A DNA stretch of 54,381 nucleotides from BD2-11 clade cluster bacterium bin43 (lineage in GTDB: Bacteria; Gemmatimonadota; Gemmatimonadetes; Longimicrobiales; Gaopeijiaceae): positions 1 through 54,381 of the forward strand of contig MPMR01000028.1 of assembly GCA_002238605.1 (NCBI GenBank), written 5' to 3'. Positions within the stretch are counted from its first letter, which is position 1, and each line of letters begins with the position of its first letter. The translations under genes and the position numbers were made by a program. The notes beneath the pieces are model-generated. The model saw only the letters and a list, made by a program, of their open reading frames with translations. It was not told the DNA's origin and did not search any database. Positions 15,760-24,695 of the stretch are shown here, in pieces.

Positions 15760-16527
15760 TTGGCAACAGGCACCGGAATCGAATGGACGGACGCGACCTG
15801 GAATCCGGTCACGGGATGCACGCGCGTCTCGAAGGGCTGCGAGAACTGCTATGCGGCGACACTGGCGGGCAGGCTTCTGCGAACCGCATATCTCGCACGA
15901 GCCCCGGTTGTCGATTCGGACATCACGCGCGCCGATCCGTTTGCCGTGCGCATCTGGCCGGAGCGAGTCACACAACCAGAGAAGTGGCGCGACTCTCGAA
16001 TGATCTTCGTCAACAGCATGAGCGACCTGTTTCATGCTGATATCCCGGCGGAGTTTGTGCGCGAGATCTTTCGAACAATGCTCCGGGCCGACTGGCACAC
16101 CTACCAGGTACTTACCAAGCGTCCGAGCCGCGCCCTTCGGTTCTGGAAGCAGAACCAGGATCTTTTCGATGGCGGGCCCTTTCCTGCGCACATCTGGCTC
16201 GGAGCCTCGATCGAGGATCAGTCGGTGGCCTACCGGGTTCGCCATCTGCGGAGTGTTCCCGCGATGGTTCGATTCCTCTCCTGCGAACCCCTCATCGGTC
16301 CGCTCCGGCTTGACCTCACCGGCATTCACTGGCTGATCGCCGGCGGTGAGAGTGGTCCGGTGAGGCGCCCGATGATGGCCGAGTGGATCATTGGACTGCG
16401 CAATCAGTGCCAGGCTGCAAGCGTGCCGTTCTTCTTCAAGCAGTGGGGCGGGCGTACTCCGAAGGCTGGAGGCAGGGAGCTCGAAGGCAGGTTGTGGGAT
16501 GAGATGCCCCAGGCATCCGCTGGCTGA
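15760..16527 (+). CDS. Three-Cys-motif protein, phage Gp37/Gp68 family (DUF5131)
   Basis: The 255-residue product has the family N-terminus IEWTDATWNPVTGC and the three-cysteine motif C20-x6-C27-x2-C30 (GCTRVSKGCENCYA). These cysteines probably bind a metal or iron-sulfur cluster; the fold has been likened to radical SAM. Later blocks are FVNSMSDLFH, LTKRP, WLGASIEDQ, FLSCEPLIGPL and IAGGESGP, all typical of the family. Start is TTG at 15760, chosen because GAGGAGG precedes it and the family motif follows at once. The gene is visibly richer in A+T than argB and overlaps tcmP by one base. Function is unknown; family members are common in phages and accessory islands. Confidence 0.88.
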   Translation: MATGTGIEWTDATWNPVTGCTRVSKGCENCYAATLAGRLLRTAYLARAPVVDSDITRADPFAVRIWPERVTQPEKWRDSRMIFVNSMSDLFHADIPAEFVREIFRTMLRADWHTYQVLTKRPSRALRFWKQNQDLFDGGPFPAHIWLGASIEDQSVAYRVRHLRSVPAMVRFLSCEPLIGPLRLDLTGIHWLIAGGESGPVRRPMMAEWIIGLRNQCQAASVPFFFKQWGGRTPKAGGRELEGRLWDEMPQASAG

Positions 16528-17402
16528 TGGACGACAGCAAAGCAGGCACAGCTCATGTGGGTGGATTGGGAGATGACGGCCACTACACTCCGGACATCAA
16601 GGAGCATTCGCTCCGGAAGATCAGGCTCCATAACCACTATGTCTCCGTCTTCAGTACGGCGATGAAGGACAAATGGCCCCAGCGCGCCTATCTGCGCTTG
16701 TATTCCGGGCCCGGTCGGGCAAGGGTGGCTGGAACGGGCGAGGTGATTGCGACGTCCGCGATGTCGGCCATGCAGGTACGCTACCCCTTCACCAAGTACA
16801 TCTTCGTCGACAAGAATCCTGACTGCATCACGGCGCTAAAGGCTCGCGTCGACACTCTTGATGGCGACCATGACGTGAGCTTCATCCAAGAGGATGTCTC
16901 CGCGGCAATTCCCGCAATCATCAGAGAAATGCCGACATACGGCAGGGCTAAGGGTCTCTTGTCGTTCTGCTTTGTCGACCCGTTCTCCGCCAAGTTGAAT
17001 ATTGGTGTGTTTCGGGCTCTGGGCAGCAGGTACAAGATGGACTTCCTCGTCCTCTTGATGCTCGGTCGCGACGTGCGAACGAACTTCAAGCGGTACTTCC
17101 AAGACGAAACGAACACTCGTATCGCCGATCTGATTTCCGACGAAGGATGGCGAGACGAGTGGGTGGCTAACAGGCTTCAGCCCAAGGACTTGATTCGCTT
17201 TGTCCTTGAGAAGTTCGGCAAAGCCATGACCTCGCTTGGCTATCAGGCAACAACCCTTGACGATGCGGCAGAGCCAGTCCGGCTAAGCCACGGCAACGTG
17301 CTTCAATACTATCTGGTGTTGTACAGCAAGGATCGCTTGGCTGGCAAGTTCTGGCGCGCGGCTCGCGACGCGCTGGATGAGCAGCGCAAACTTGGATTCT
17401 GA
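16527..17402 (+). CDS. tcmP: Three-Cys-motif partner protein TcmP
   Basis: A 291-residue protein matching the TcmP family, which is defined by its position beside three-Cys-motif proteins. Recognisable pieces are HSLRKIRLHNHYVSVF, LYSGPGRAR, the nucleotide-fold-like FVDKNPDCITALKAR, FCFVDPF and a basic C-terminus. The layout suggests a Rossmann-like, methyltransferase-type fold, but no catalytic assignment is possible. Its ATG overlaps the preceding TGA (TGATG), so the pair is translated together. Base composition is lower in G+C than flanking genes, suggesting horizontal acquisition. No integrase or repeat borders the pair. Confidence 0.85.
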   Translation: MDDSKAGTAHVGGLGDDGHYTPDIKEHSLRKIRLHNHYVSVFSTAMKDKWPQRAYLRLYSGPGRARVAGTGEVIATSAMSAMQVRYPFTKYIFVDKNPDCITALKARVDTLDGDHDVSFIQEDVSAAIPAIIREMPTYGRAKGLLSFCFVDPFSAKLNIGVFRALGSRYKMDFLVLLMLGRDVRTNFKRYFQDETNTRIADLISDEGWRDEWVANRLQPKDLIRFVLEKFGKAMTSLGYQATTLDDAAEPVRLSHGNVLQYYLVLYSKDRLAGKFWRAARDALDEQRKLGF

Positions 17403-17488
17403 TCCGGCTATCCCTTGTTGACCGTTCTTCAGTACCCCGTGCGGATTCGGAGAACGGCCGACATGCCTCAACAGGCCTGTGGCGGCCT

Positions 17489-18322
17489 TCAGCCCCCCGG
17501 ACCCTCGAACATCCCCTCCGGCATCTCCAGCGACGCTTCCATGTTCTCGAAGTTGACGCGGGAGTAGCCCGCGGAATCCGGGCGCGCGGGCGAGAGGAGG
17601 AGCGGTCCGTACCGCGTCCATTCCGTCCACGCCAGGGTGAAGGCAGGCTCTGGATCGCTGGCGTTGCGCCAGTGCTGCCAGTACGCCATCAGGCCCGTCT
17701 CGGGGTCGACCCAGCCGCGGTACTTGTTCTGCGGAGTGCGTCCGACGGCATCGAAGGTGAGTTCCACTACTTCGTACGCCCGGCCGTCCATCCCCTTCTC
17801 GCCCAGATAGACGGTGTTGACTCCGGGGTCGGCCCACTTGTAGGGCATCAGGAACCAGTAGGTGTCGTTGATGAAGCTGCCGTGGGCGCGATCGGCCAGC
17901 GAGTCGGACAGTGCCGGGTCGGTGACGAGGTCGCCGTCCAGCCAGATGCGCTCGCTTCCGGTGGGATCGTTGGTGTCGATCACGGCGACCATCTCCTGGC
18001 CGCCCGCATCGCCGACCATCCGGTACATCCCGCCCCAGACATCCCAGCGGTGCCCTCTGCGCGAAGGCACGTCACCCCCGCGATCCACCACCCGGTCGAA
18101 GGCGATGTAGCGCACGCGCTCCCATCCCCGATCCGGCGCCATCTCTTCCATCATGCGGCTGTAGATGCGCTGGAGGTCCGGGTCCTCGAAATACGTGCGG
18201 GGTCCGTCGTCCGCCGGAGCGCACGCCACCGTGGCCAAGGCTGCGATGGCAACCACGGCAGGAGCGAAACGCGTGGGCAGGACGAAGATGAAGTGTGAGA
18301 GGCGCAGAGAGACGACACGCAT
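17489..18322 (-). CDS. DUF6503-like secreted lipoprotein
   Basis: A 277-residue protein with an N-terminal hydrophobic stretch and lipobox ATVAC (cysteine near residue 35), so it is probably an outer-membrane or periplasmic lipoprotein. The mature part has repeated Trp/Tyr-rich beta strands (RWDVWGGMYRMVGD, NDTYWFLMPYKW, TVYLGEKG, NKYRGWVDPETGLMAYWQHW). This pattern fits DUF6503 proteins of Bacteroidota and relatives, a LolA/LolB-like half-barrel that may hold hydrophobic ligands. The ATG at 18322 is chosen because GGAGGAG lies four bases before it. It is followed, convergently, by tcmP. Function unknown. Confidence 0.7.
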   Translation of the reverse strand: MRVVSLRLSHFIFVLPTRFAPAVVAIAALATVACAPADDGPRTYFEDPDLQRIYSRMMEEMAPDRGWERVRYIAFDRVVDRGGDVPSRRGHRWDVWGGMYRMVGDAGGQEMVAVIDTNDPTGSERIWLDGDLVTDPALSDSLADRAHGSFINDTYWFLMPYKWADPGVNTVYLGEKGMDGRAYEVVELTFDAVGRTPQNKYRGWVDPETGLMAYWQHWRNASDPEPAFTLAWTEWTRYGPLLLSPARPDSAGYSRVNFENMEASLEMPEGMFEGPGG

Positions 18323-18411
18323 GGGCTCCTCCATGTACCGATGGGCCAACACCCGGAATACTAGACGCGGGGCTGCCCGTCTGCCAGCGCCGGCGCGGCA
18401 AGCGCTTCGCG

Positions 18412-19077
18412 CTAGCCGTCCCTTGCTCTTCCCCGTCGGAACGAGAGCGCGACGAAGCGCAGGAGCGTGAACGCGCCCGCGGCCAGCCCGATCCACATAG
18501 CCACTCGCGCCGCCTCGGCTCCGATGAAGCTCCGGGTGAAGCCGAAAAAGGTGAACAATGCGACGGTGAAGGTCACGAATCCCGCTCGCTCCCATGGATC
18601 AAGCTTCAGGTCGGGGGTCTCGGGGCCCGCCGGGAAGGGACGGGTCGTGAAGAGGCTCCGGAAGCGGCCATAGTCCCATGCCAGAAGGTAGAGCACCGCG
18701 AGCAGCATCAGGACAGTGACCAGGGTGGTGCCCGCACCGAAACCGACGCCTGTGACGATCGCGACGATGCAGGCCATGACAGGGAGAAACACGAGGGCAC
18801 CCAGGTGCGCGAGTGCCGGAATGAGCAGCAGAACGCCCGCGAGCACCTGCGCCGCGCCCATGAAGTTCCAGAAGACGCCGGTCTGGTACATGGCTTCGAA
18901 GAACGCCCCGATCGGGTTGCTCCGGGGCAGGATCGTGAAGCGCTGGCCGAGCAGCTTGACCATCCCCGTGGGAATGAAGCCGGCGGCGAGCAGGATCCGG
19001 GTCAGGACCGTGAGTCTCAGAAGGAACCGCTTCGACCGCAGCCAAACGAAGATGCTGTCCGGCATGGAGGCTGGCAT
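18412..19077 (-). CDS. DoxX-like integral membrane protein
   Basis: A 221-residue membrane protein. A DoxX-type first helix (RILLAAGFIPTGMVKLLG) is followed by a soluble loop and three further hydrophobic helices around residues 70-150 (AAQVLAGVLLLIPALAHLGA, TLVTVLMLLAVLYLLAW). Two more C-terminal helices lie around 160-215. DoxX relatives are found with quinone-linked redox systems, but this one has no redox neighbour. AGGA precedes the ATG at 19077. It sits 28 bases after cysteine synthase on the same strand and could be cotranscribed with it. Substrate or partner unknown. Confidence 0.75.
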   Translation of the reverse strand: MPASMPDSIFVWLRSKRFLLRLTVLTRILLAAGFIPTGMVKLLGQRFTILPRSNPIGAFFEAMYQTGVFWNFMGAAQVLAGVLLLIPALAHLGALVFLPVMACIVAIVTGVGFGAGTTLVTVLMLLAVLYLLAWDYGRFRSLFTTRPFPAGPETPDLKLDPWERAGFVTFTVALFTFFGFTRSFIGAEAARVAMWIGLAAGAFTLLRFVALSFRRGRARDG

Positions 19078-19105
19078 CGTCGATCCTGGTTGCGTCGGAT
19101 TCCCG

Positions 19106-20014
19106 CTACTCCGCCGGCGAGTACAGCGCGGTGGTCAGGTAGCGCGCGCCGTCGTCGGGCGAGATGGCGGCGACGCGGTGGCCCGGACCGATCGCGCGAG
19201 CGATCTCGAGCGCCGCGTACACAATGGCGCCGCTGCTCATCCCCAGGAAGAGGCCCTCCTCGCGGGCAAGGCGCCGGCCCAACGGGAAGGCGTCCTCTTC
19301 GTAGACCGTGATCACGCGGTCGAGCAGCGTGAGGTCCAGGTTTTCCGGGATAAAGCCCGGTCCCATTCCCTGGAACTGATGCTGGCCCCGCTCGCCTCCC
19401 GAGATGACCGGCGAGCGTGCCGGCTCAACCGCCACCACCTGGATGCGCGCATCCATCTCCTTCAGGAAACGACCGGTCCCGCTGATGGTTCCGCCGGTGC
19501 CCGATCCGTACACAAACACATCGATGCGCCCCTTCATGTCGGCCCAGAGTTCCGGCCCGGTGGTCTCGTAGTGGACGCGCGGATTGGCGGGATTGGAGAA
19601 CTGGTCCGGGTAGAAGGCGCCGGTCTCTCCCGCGATGCGTTCGGCTTCCTCCCGGGCCGCCAGCATGCGGCGTTCGGGGTCGGTGAGCACGAAATCGGCT
19701 CCGTAGGCCGACAGGGTCCGTTTGCGTTCGGCGCTCATGGAGGAAGGCATGCACAGAATGAGCCTGTATCCGCGCCAGGCCGCAATCTGGGCGAGGCCGA
19801 TGCCGGTATTTCCGGAGGTGGGCTCGACGATGGTGCCCCCGGGCTTGAGCAATCCGCGCGCCTCGGCGTCGTCGATCATGGCCCGGGCAGTCCGGTCCTT
19901 GATCGAGCCGGCGGGATTCATGCCTTCCAGCTTGAGCCACACCTCCGCCATGTTCGGCTCCACGACGCGCTCGAGGCGCAACGTGGGCGTCTGTCCGATC
20001 AGTGCGTCGATCAT
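19106..20014 (-). CDS. cysK: Cysteine synthase (O-acetylserine sulfhydrylase)
   Basis: A 302-residue fold-type II PLP enzyme of standard CysK/CysM length that makes cysteine from O-acetylserine and sulfide. The PLP lysine is K39 in NPAGSIKDRTA, the substrate loop is PTSGNTGIGLA, the phosphate-binding loop is GSGTGGTISGTG, and the C-terminal serine contact is in GMSSGAIVYAA. The segment GGERGQHQFQGMGPGFIP is the usual active-site lid. It starts with IDALIGQTPTLRL, the family start. No cysE is adjacent. The gene lies between the amidase and the DoxX-like gene on one strand. CysK versus CysM cannot be settled by eye. Confidence 0.93.
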   Translation of the reverse strand: MIDALIGQTPTLRLERVVEPNMAEVWLKLEGMNPAGSIKDRTARAMIDDAEARGLLKPGGTIVEPTSGNTGIGLAQIAAWRGYRLILCMPSSMSAERKRTLSAYGADFVLTDPERRMLAAREEAERIAGETGAFYPDQFSNPANPRVHYETTGPELWADMKGRIDVFVYGSGTGGTISGTGRFLKEMDARIQVVAVEPARSPVISGGERGQHQFQGMGPGFIPENLDLTLLDRVITVYEEDAFPLGRRLAREEGLFLGMSSGAIVYAALEIARAIGPGHRVAAISPDDGARYLTTALYSPAE

Positions 20015-20077
20015 GGTGGCGCTGTTCCCCGCGGCGGAATGCCGGTCGCCGGGCTCCCGTCTCCCTGCCTTCCCGTC

Positions 20078-21826
20078 CTACCCGGACGCCGCGCTGTCCA
20101 GATCCGGGTACTGCCTGTGGTGGTCGGTCGCGTCCTGATACGCGCGCGCCACCGTCAGCAGTTCCGTCTCGCGGAAGGGTTGAGCACAGAAGGTCATGCT
20201 CGTGGGAAGTCCGGCTTCGTTGAACCCGTTGGGCACCGCGAGGGCTGGATGGGTCGCGTAGTTGGTCATGCTGCTCGCGTTGCGGCCGTGGCTGTAGGGC
20301 GGGGGCTCGTCGGACTGCTGGTTGGGCGGGCGGCGTGGCGCCCGGGGGATGAGATAGACGTCCACGCCGGAAGTCGCCTCCGCGAGCTGCATCATCATCA
20401 TTGTGCGCGCGCGTTGAGACTGGAGGTACTCGACCGCCGGGATCACCCGCGCCGAGCGCAATCCGTCCGCGCGGGTCTGGCGACCCAGCAGTTCCGCCCT
20501 GCCGGACCGCAGCAGTTCGTCGAAGAAGACCGCCATCTCGACGCTGTGCGCGGTCACGGTGATCGACCATTCGGGGATGTGAATGGGCGTCAGCATGAAA
20601 CCGAGGGACTCGAGCTCCTCGAGGGTGCGCTGGTGGGCGCTCCGGTAGTCGGCTTCCTCGATCTCCTCGAACGCCCCCTCCAGATAGCCCACCCGCAGTC
20701 GGGTCGCCTCGCGGGCGCCGTCCCAGTTGAAAGGCAGGTCCTGCACGCTCAGGTCGAGGCCGTCGGGGCGGGATATGGCCCGCATCACCAGGGCGCAGTC
20801 CTCGGCGGAGCGGCACATCGGGCCCAGCCGGTCCTGGGTCCAGGAGAGCGCCATCACCCCGTACCGACTGATCCGGCCCAGCGTCGGCCGCAGGCCCGTG
20901 ACGCCGCAGCGGGAGGAGGGTCCCAGGATCGAGCCGCTGGTCTCGGTTCCGATCGAGAAGCCGACCAGCCCGGCCGCCGTGGCCGATCCCGGACCTGCCG
21001 AAGAACCACCGGAGCCCGTCGACGGGTCCCAGGGGTTCATCGTCTGGCCCCCGAACCACTGATCTCCCCCGGCCAGCTCGCCGGTGGTGAGCTTGGCGAC
21101 CAGCACCGCGCCCGCCCCACGCAGCATCTCGATGATCGACGCGTCCATGTCGATGACCTGGTCCTGGTAGGCAGGTGAGCCCCAGGTGGTCTTGTAGCCA
21201 CGAGTCGCGATGATGTCCTTTGCGCCCCAGGGGATCCCGTGGAGCGGCCCCCGGTAGCGTCCGGCGGCAATCTCACGGTCCGCCTCGCGCGCCTGGGCCA
21301 GCGCCAGTTCGTCGGTGAGGGTGACCACGCAGTTCAGCAGCGGGTTGTAGCGCTCCAGGCGCTGCAGGTACATCTCCGTGAGTTCGACCGAGGTCACCTG
21401 CCGCGAGCGGACGAGTTCCGCGAGCTCGCGGACGGTCCAGAAGGCGGCATCCTCGAGGTTCGAGGGTCGCTCGAGCCTCGGCAGGGCGCTCATTCTGAAC
21501 GGCGTCACCGAGCGGTCCACCTGCATGCCCGGAACGAGCGGGTTGAAGTGGAAGGGCGGCGAGATGTCGTTGGGGATCTTCAGTTCATGAAGTTCCTGAT
21601 AGTCGTCCAGCCGGTTGTTCACCGACTCGACCATGCGCTCGCGTTCCTCCTCGCCGAACTCGAGGCCCGAAATCGCCAGCGCGTCGTCGAGCATCTCGGC
21701 GGTGACTTCCCGGGCGCCGGCTTCCTGCATTCTGGCCCAGAGCACGCCCGGGAGCAGGGTAGCGCTCAGTCCGGTTCCGGCGAAACGCGCCACGAACCGC
21801 CTGCGGGTGGTATTGGAGTCGAGCAT
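20078..21826 (-). CDS. Tat-exported amidase-signature hydrolase
   Basis: A 582-residue amidase-signature protein. The N-terminus carries a twin-arginine signal (TTRRRFVARFAGTGLSATLL), so it acts outside the cytoplasm. The catalytic Ser-cisSer-Lys triad is visible: lysine in IPWGAKDIIA, the Gly/Ser-rich TGSGGSSAGPGSA, and the nucleophile region GTETSGSILGPS. The C-terminal PALAVPNGFNEAGLPTSM is also typical. The family cleaves carboxamides, including peptide amides and GatA-like substrates; here export suggests scavenging. A 100-residue helical N-terminal segment between signal and catalytic domain is extra to GatA. GGAGG precedes the ATG at 21826. Confidence 0.9.
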   Translation of the reverse strand: MLDSNTTRRRFVARFAGTGLSATLLPGVLWARMQEAGAREVTAEMLDDALAISGLEFGEEERERMVESVNNRLDDYQELHELKIPNDISPPFHFNPLVPGMQVDRSVTPFRMSALPRLERPSNLEDAAFWTVRELAELVRSRQVTSVELTEMYLQRLERYNPLLNCVVTLTDELALAQAREADREIAAGRYRGPLHGIPWGAKDIIATRGYKTTWGSPAYQDQVIDMDASIIEMLRGAGAVLVAKLTTGELAGGDQWFGGQTMNPWDPSTGSGGSSAGPGSATAAGLVGFSIGTETSGSILGPSSRCGVTGLRPTLGRISRYGVMALSWTQDRLGPMCRSAEDCALVMRAISRPDGLDLSVQDLPFNWDGAREATRLRVGYLEGAFEEIEEADYRSAHQRTLEELESLGFMLTPIHIPEWSITVTAHSVEMAVFFDELLRSGRAELLGRQTRADGLRSARVIPAVEYLQSQRARTMMMMQLAEATSGVDVYLIPRAPRRPPNQQSDEPPPYSHGRNASSMTNYATHPALAVPNGFNEAGLPTSMTFCAQPFRETELLTVARAYQDATDHHRQYPDLDSAASG

Positions 21827-21953
21827 CGGAACAACCTCCGGTCCTGCGGTCTGATGGGGATACCCGTCAAAATGGGGACCACGGGCTGACGGTGCCAATC
21901 GCGGCTCGCTCGGTCCCCACTGGGCCGGGTCATTCAGGTTGGGTCGGCTACGG

Positions 21954-23204
21954 CTATTTCGACCCGGGCGTTTCCTCTTCCAGCGCCATCACCAGGCCGC
22001 TGCGAATCTTGGGCTGAAACCAGGTCGACTTGGGCGGCATGATGCGATTCTGGCGACACACCGCCGCAAACTGCCCCAGGGTGACGGGCGCAAGCGTGAC
22101 GGCGTAGCGATACTCGCCGCTGTCCACGCCCGCCTGCAGGAAGTCGAGGTCTCGGTCTCCTCCGACGAAGTTGAGTCGCCGGTCGCCCGGTTCGGCGATG
22201 CCGAGGACGGCATCGAAGAAGTTGCGCTGGACGATGTCGGCGTCGATGCACTCCACCGCGTTGCGCTCGTCGTAGCTGCCGGGAAGGGGACGCAGGCGGT
22301 ACCAGGCGCGTCCGGTATAGAGGCCGATGTGGTGCGTTCGGGCGGGCTGATGCGCTCCCGGGACTTCGTCGATCGCGAAGCTTTCGCGGAGCCGCGTGAG
22401 CACCGTCCTGTCCTCCATTCCGACATCGCGCACCAGCCGGTTGTACGGGGCCAGCGACATGCGGTCCATCGGGAAGAAGACGCACAGGAAATGCTCGCGG
22501 TCGAGCATCGCGGCGGCCGCGCTGCGATGGTTCCCGTCGGCGACGTAGGCTTCCGGTTCGGAGGCTGCGAGCGCGATCAGGCGCGCCCGGGTGGAGGGGT
22601 CGTCGATGAGCCAGATGTCGTGGCGGCACCCGCGATCATCGTCGGCTCCGTGGTCGGGCGCGCGACCTGACGCCAGGTGTTCGAGGGCGCGGGCGAACTC
22701 TCCCGAAGCATCCGGGACGGCACAGTTGACCGTGCCGATGAACGCGGATGTAGCCTCGATCAGCCGGGCCCGCCCTCGCGCCTTCGGCTCGCGGACGCCC
22801 TCGTTGCGGATGATGGGGGCAGTGGGGGTGACGGCAGTCCGGATTTCCCGGATGCGGGCCATGCCGCCGAGACCGATCTGGTCGACGCCGGCCCGGTTCG
22901 GATCGTCGATGCGATAGACGTACAGCAGGTTGGGCGCGACGCGCACGCTGTCGCTGTCGATGAGCGCCCGCATGTTGGCCGCGGCGAGCGCGAGCGCGGG
23001 ACGAGAATCGGCGGCGACTCCCCCCTCCGCCCCGGGATCGCAGTGCGGCATGGTCACGCGGAGCACGCTCTCGGGCGTCCGCCGGATGAGCGCGCGCACC
23101 TCTTCGTCGCTCTGGAACTCGTCGTAGTTGGGGGCGCTCACGCGGGCGGCGGCGGCAGAATCGACCGGCACGAGTGCGCGGCGGATGGGGCGGATGCTGA
23201 TCAC
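21954..23204 (-). CDS. DUF1015 family protein
   Basis: A 416-residue protein of the DUF1015 family. Signature segments are IRPIRRALVP and VSAPNYDEF at the N-terminus, then YVADGNHRSAAAAM, followed by the C-terminal half with YRLRPLP. DUF1015 genes often lie near serine biosynthesis genes and have been proposed to act as kinases or in amino acid metabolism; none of those genes is adjacent here. The GTG at 23204 starts the conserved N-terminus directly; an upstream extension to 23276 lacks family resemblance. Two loops (around the PDHGADDDRG segment) look charged and non-conserved. The biochemical role is unknown. Confidence 0.85.
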   Translation of the reverse strand: MISIRPIRRALVPVDSAAAARVSAPNYDEFQSDEEVRALIRRTPESVLRVTMPHCDPGAEGGVAADSRPALALAAANMRALIDSDSVRVAPNLLYVYRIDDPNRAGVDQIGLGGMARIREIRTAVTPTAPIIRNEGVREPKARGRARLIEATSAFIGTVNCAVPDASGEFARALEHLASGRAPDHGADDDRGCRHDIWLIDDPSTRARLIALAASEPEAYVADGNHRSAAAAMLDREHFLCVFFPMDRMSLAPYNRLVRDVGMEDRTVLTRLRESFAIDEVPGAHQPARTHHIGLYTGRAWYRLRPLPGSYDERNAVECIDADIVQRNFFDAVLGIAEPGDRRLNFVGGDRDLDFLQAGVDSGEYRYAVTLAPVTLGQFAAVCRQNRIMPPKSTWFQPKIRSGLVMALEEETPGSK

Positions 23205-23426
23205 GGATCGAGGGACGCGGGGATGAAGGATTCGGCGAATCGCCCGGAAGATCGCGCGGGGACCGAGGGGCGGCAATTGGGTACAATCGGGCTTGCGCCG
23301 CCGGCGCGCAGTGCGAAGCCCCGACTCGCGCGGGGTCCGATCTTCGTTCCGTCGCGGCGGCTGGCCGGACTACCCCGTATGGCGTTCGGCCTTCCCATCC
23401 GTTCGTTCCCAATGGAGATTGACGGC

Positions 23427-24695
23427 ATGTGGCACCTCTCTTCGCTCCTCCAGCCCCGGTCGAACGATCGATGCGGAAGCCGCCGGCGCGCGCGGCCCGG
23501 ATCGGTGAGCCCGGATCGTCGGGCTGCCGCCATCGGCCGTCGGCTCCCGCCGGCGGGCGTTGTTGGCGCGGTGCTGCTTCTGGCCGCCGATCCGGCGTGG
23601 TCGCAGGAGACCGGCGAGGTCGCTCCTCGTGGCGGCCTGACCGACGTGCCCGGTATCCGGGTGGGGCACTACACCCTGGCGGAGCGTCCCACCGGATGCA
23701 CGGTCGTGCTGGCACCCGAGGGCACGGTCGGCGGCGTGGACGTGCGGGGAGGGGCGCCCGGCACGCGTGAGACCGATCTGCTCGATCCGGTCAATACCGT
23801 CGAGACAGTGAATGCGGTCGTGCTCGCGGGAGGAAGCGCATTCGGGCTGGACGCGGCCAGCGGGGTCGTGCGCTACCTGGAGGAGCAGGGAGTGGGATAC
23901 GCGGTCGGTCCGGTTGTGCGCGTGCCCATCGTGAGCGCGGCGATCCTGTTCGATCTGGGCGTGGGCGGCGACTGGACGGTGCGTCCCGGACCGGAGTGCG
24001 GGTACCGGGCGGCAGGCGGCGCGGCCGAGGGTCCAGTCGAGTCCGGGAGTGTCGGCGCCGGCGCGGGTGCGACCGTCGGCAAGCTGGCGGGGATGGGCCG
24101 CGCGATGAAGGGCGGGGTCGGAAGCGCCTCCATCACGCTGCCCACCGGGCTGGTGGTGGCGGCCCTCGTGGCGGTCAACTCCGTGGGCGATGTTGTCGAC
24201 CCGGCGACCGGCCGGGTGGTCGCGGGCGTGCGCAGCGAGGACGGGACCACCCTGGCGGACGCCCGCGTCCTCCTTCGTGCCGGATCCTCGTCGGGCGGGT
24301 CGGCCGGCCGCAACACGACCATCGGGGTCGTCGCCACCAACGCGCGCCTCACCAAGGCGCAGGCCACCCGGGTAGCCCTGATGGCCCAGGATGGATACGC
24401 CCGCGCGATCTACCCCGCGCATACCCCCGGCGACGGCGACACCACCTTCTCGCTCGCCACGGGCACCCTCGGCGATGGCGCGCGGGCGAGCGCCGGCCAG
24501 GTGGGCGCGCTTGCGGCCGAGATGGTCGCGGAAGCGATCCTGGACGCCGTCCACAGCGCGACCCCGCTCCCCGGCCTCCCCACCGCGGCCGACCTGCAGA
24601 CGCCGCCGCCCGACCCGCAGATCCCACCACCCACCCGCCCTGACCCATTCGAGCATCCAGGCGCCCCGGCCCCAGCCACCACCCCCCGCCCGTGA
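23427..24695 (+). CDS. P1-family peptidase (DmpA/L-aminopeptidase-like)
   Basis: A 422-residue Ntn-type self-processing hydrolase. After an Arg-rich N-terminus with a hydrophobic stretch ending in AWSQ (a probable signal peptide), the family start GLTDVPGIRVGHYT appears. Further blocks are VVLAGGSAFGLDAASGV, the Gly-rich VGAGAGATVGKL and VVAALVAVNSVGDV. The processing site is in GRNTTIGVVATNA, where a threonine would become the nucleophile. The family removes N-terminal amino acids or cleaves beta-peptides. A proline-rich tail of about 45 residues is unusual. ATG 23427 or 23412 could be used. Its stop overlaps the symporter's GTG start, so hydrolysis and uptake are probably linked. Confidence 0.88.
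   Translation: MWHLSSLLQPRSNDRCGSRRRARPGSVSPDRRAAAIGRRLPPAGVVGAVLLLAADPAWSQETGEVAPRGGLTDVPGIRVGHYTLAERPTGCTVVLAPEGTVGGVDVRGGAPGTRETDLLDPVNTVETVNAVVLAGGSAFGLDAASGVVRYLEEQGVGYAVGPVVRVPIVSAAILFDLGVGGDWTVRPGPECGYRAAGGAAEGPVESGSVGAGAGATVGKLAGMGRAMKGGVGSASITLPTGLVVAALVAVNSVGDVVDPATGRVVAGVRSEDGTTLADARVLLRAGSSSGGSAGRNTTIGVVATNARLTKAQATRVALMAQDGYARAIYPAHTPGDGDTTFSLATGTLGDGARASAGQVGALAAEMVAEAILDAVHSATPLPGLPTAADLQTPPPDPQIPPPTRPDPFEHPGAPAPATTPRP

Noticed and set aside
18716..21178. 820-residue plus-strand frame across the DoxX-like, cysK and amidase genes
   Set aside because: Three clearly recognisable genes lie on the other strand; this frame has no coherent domain.
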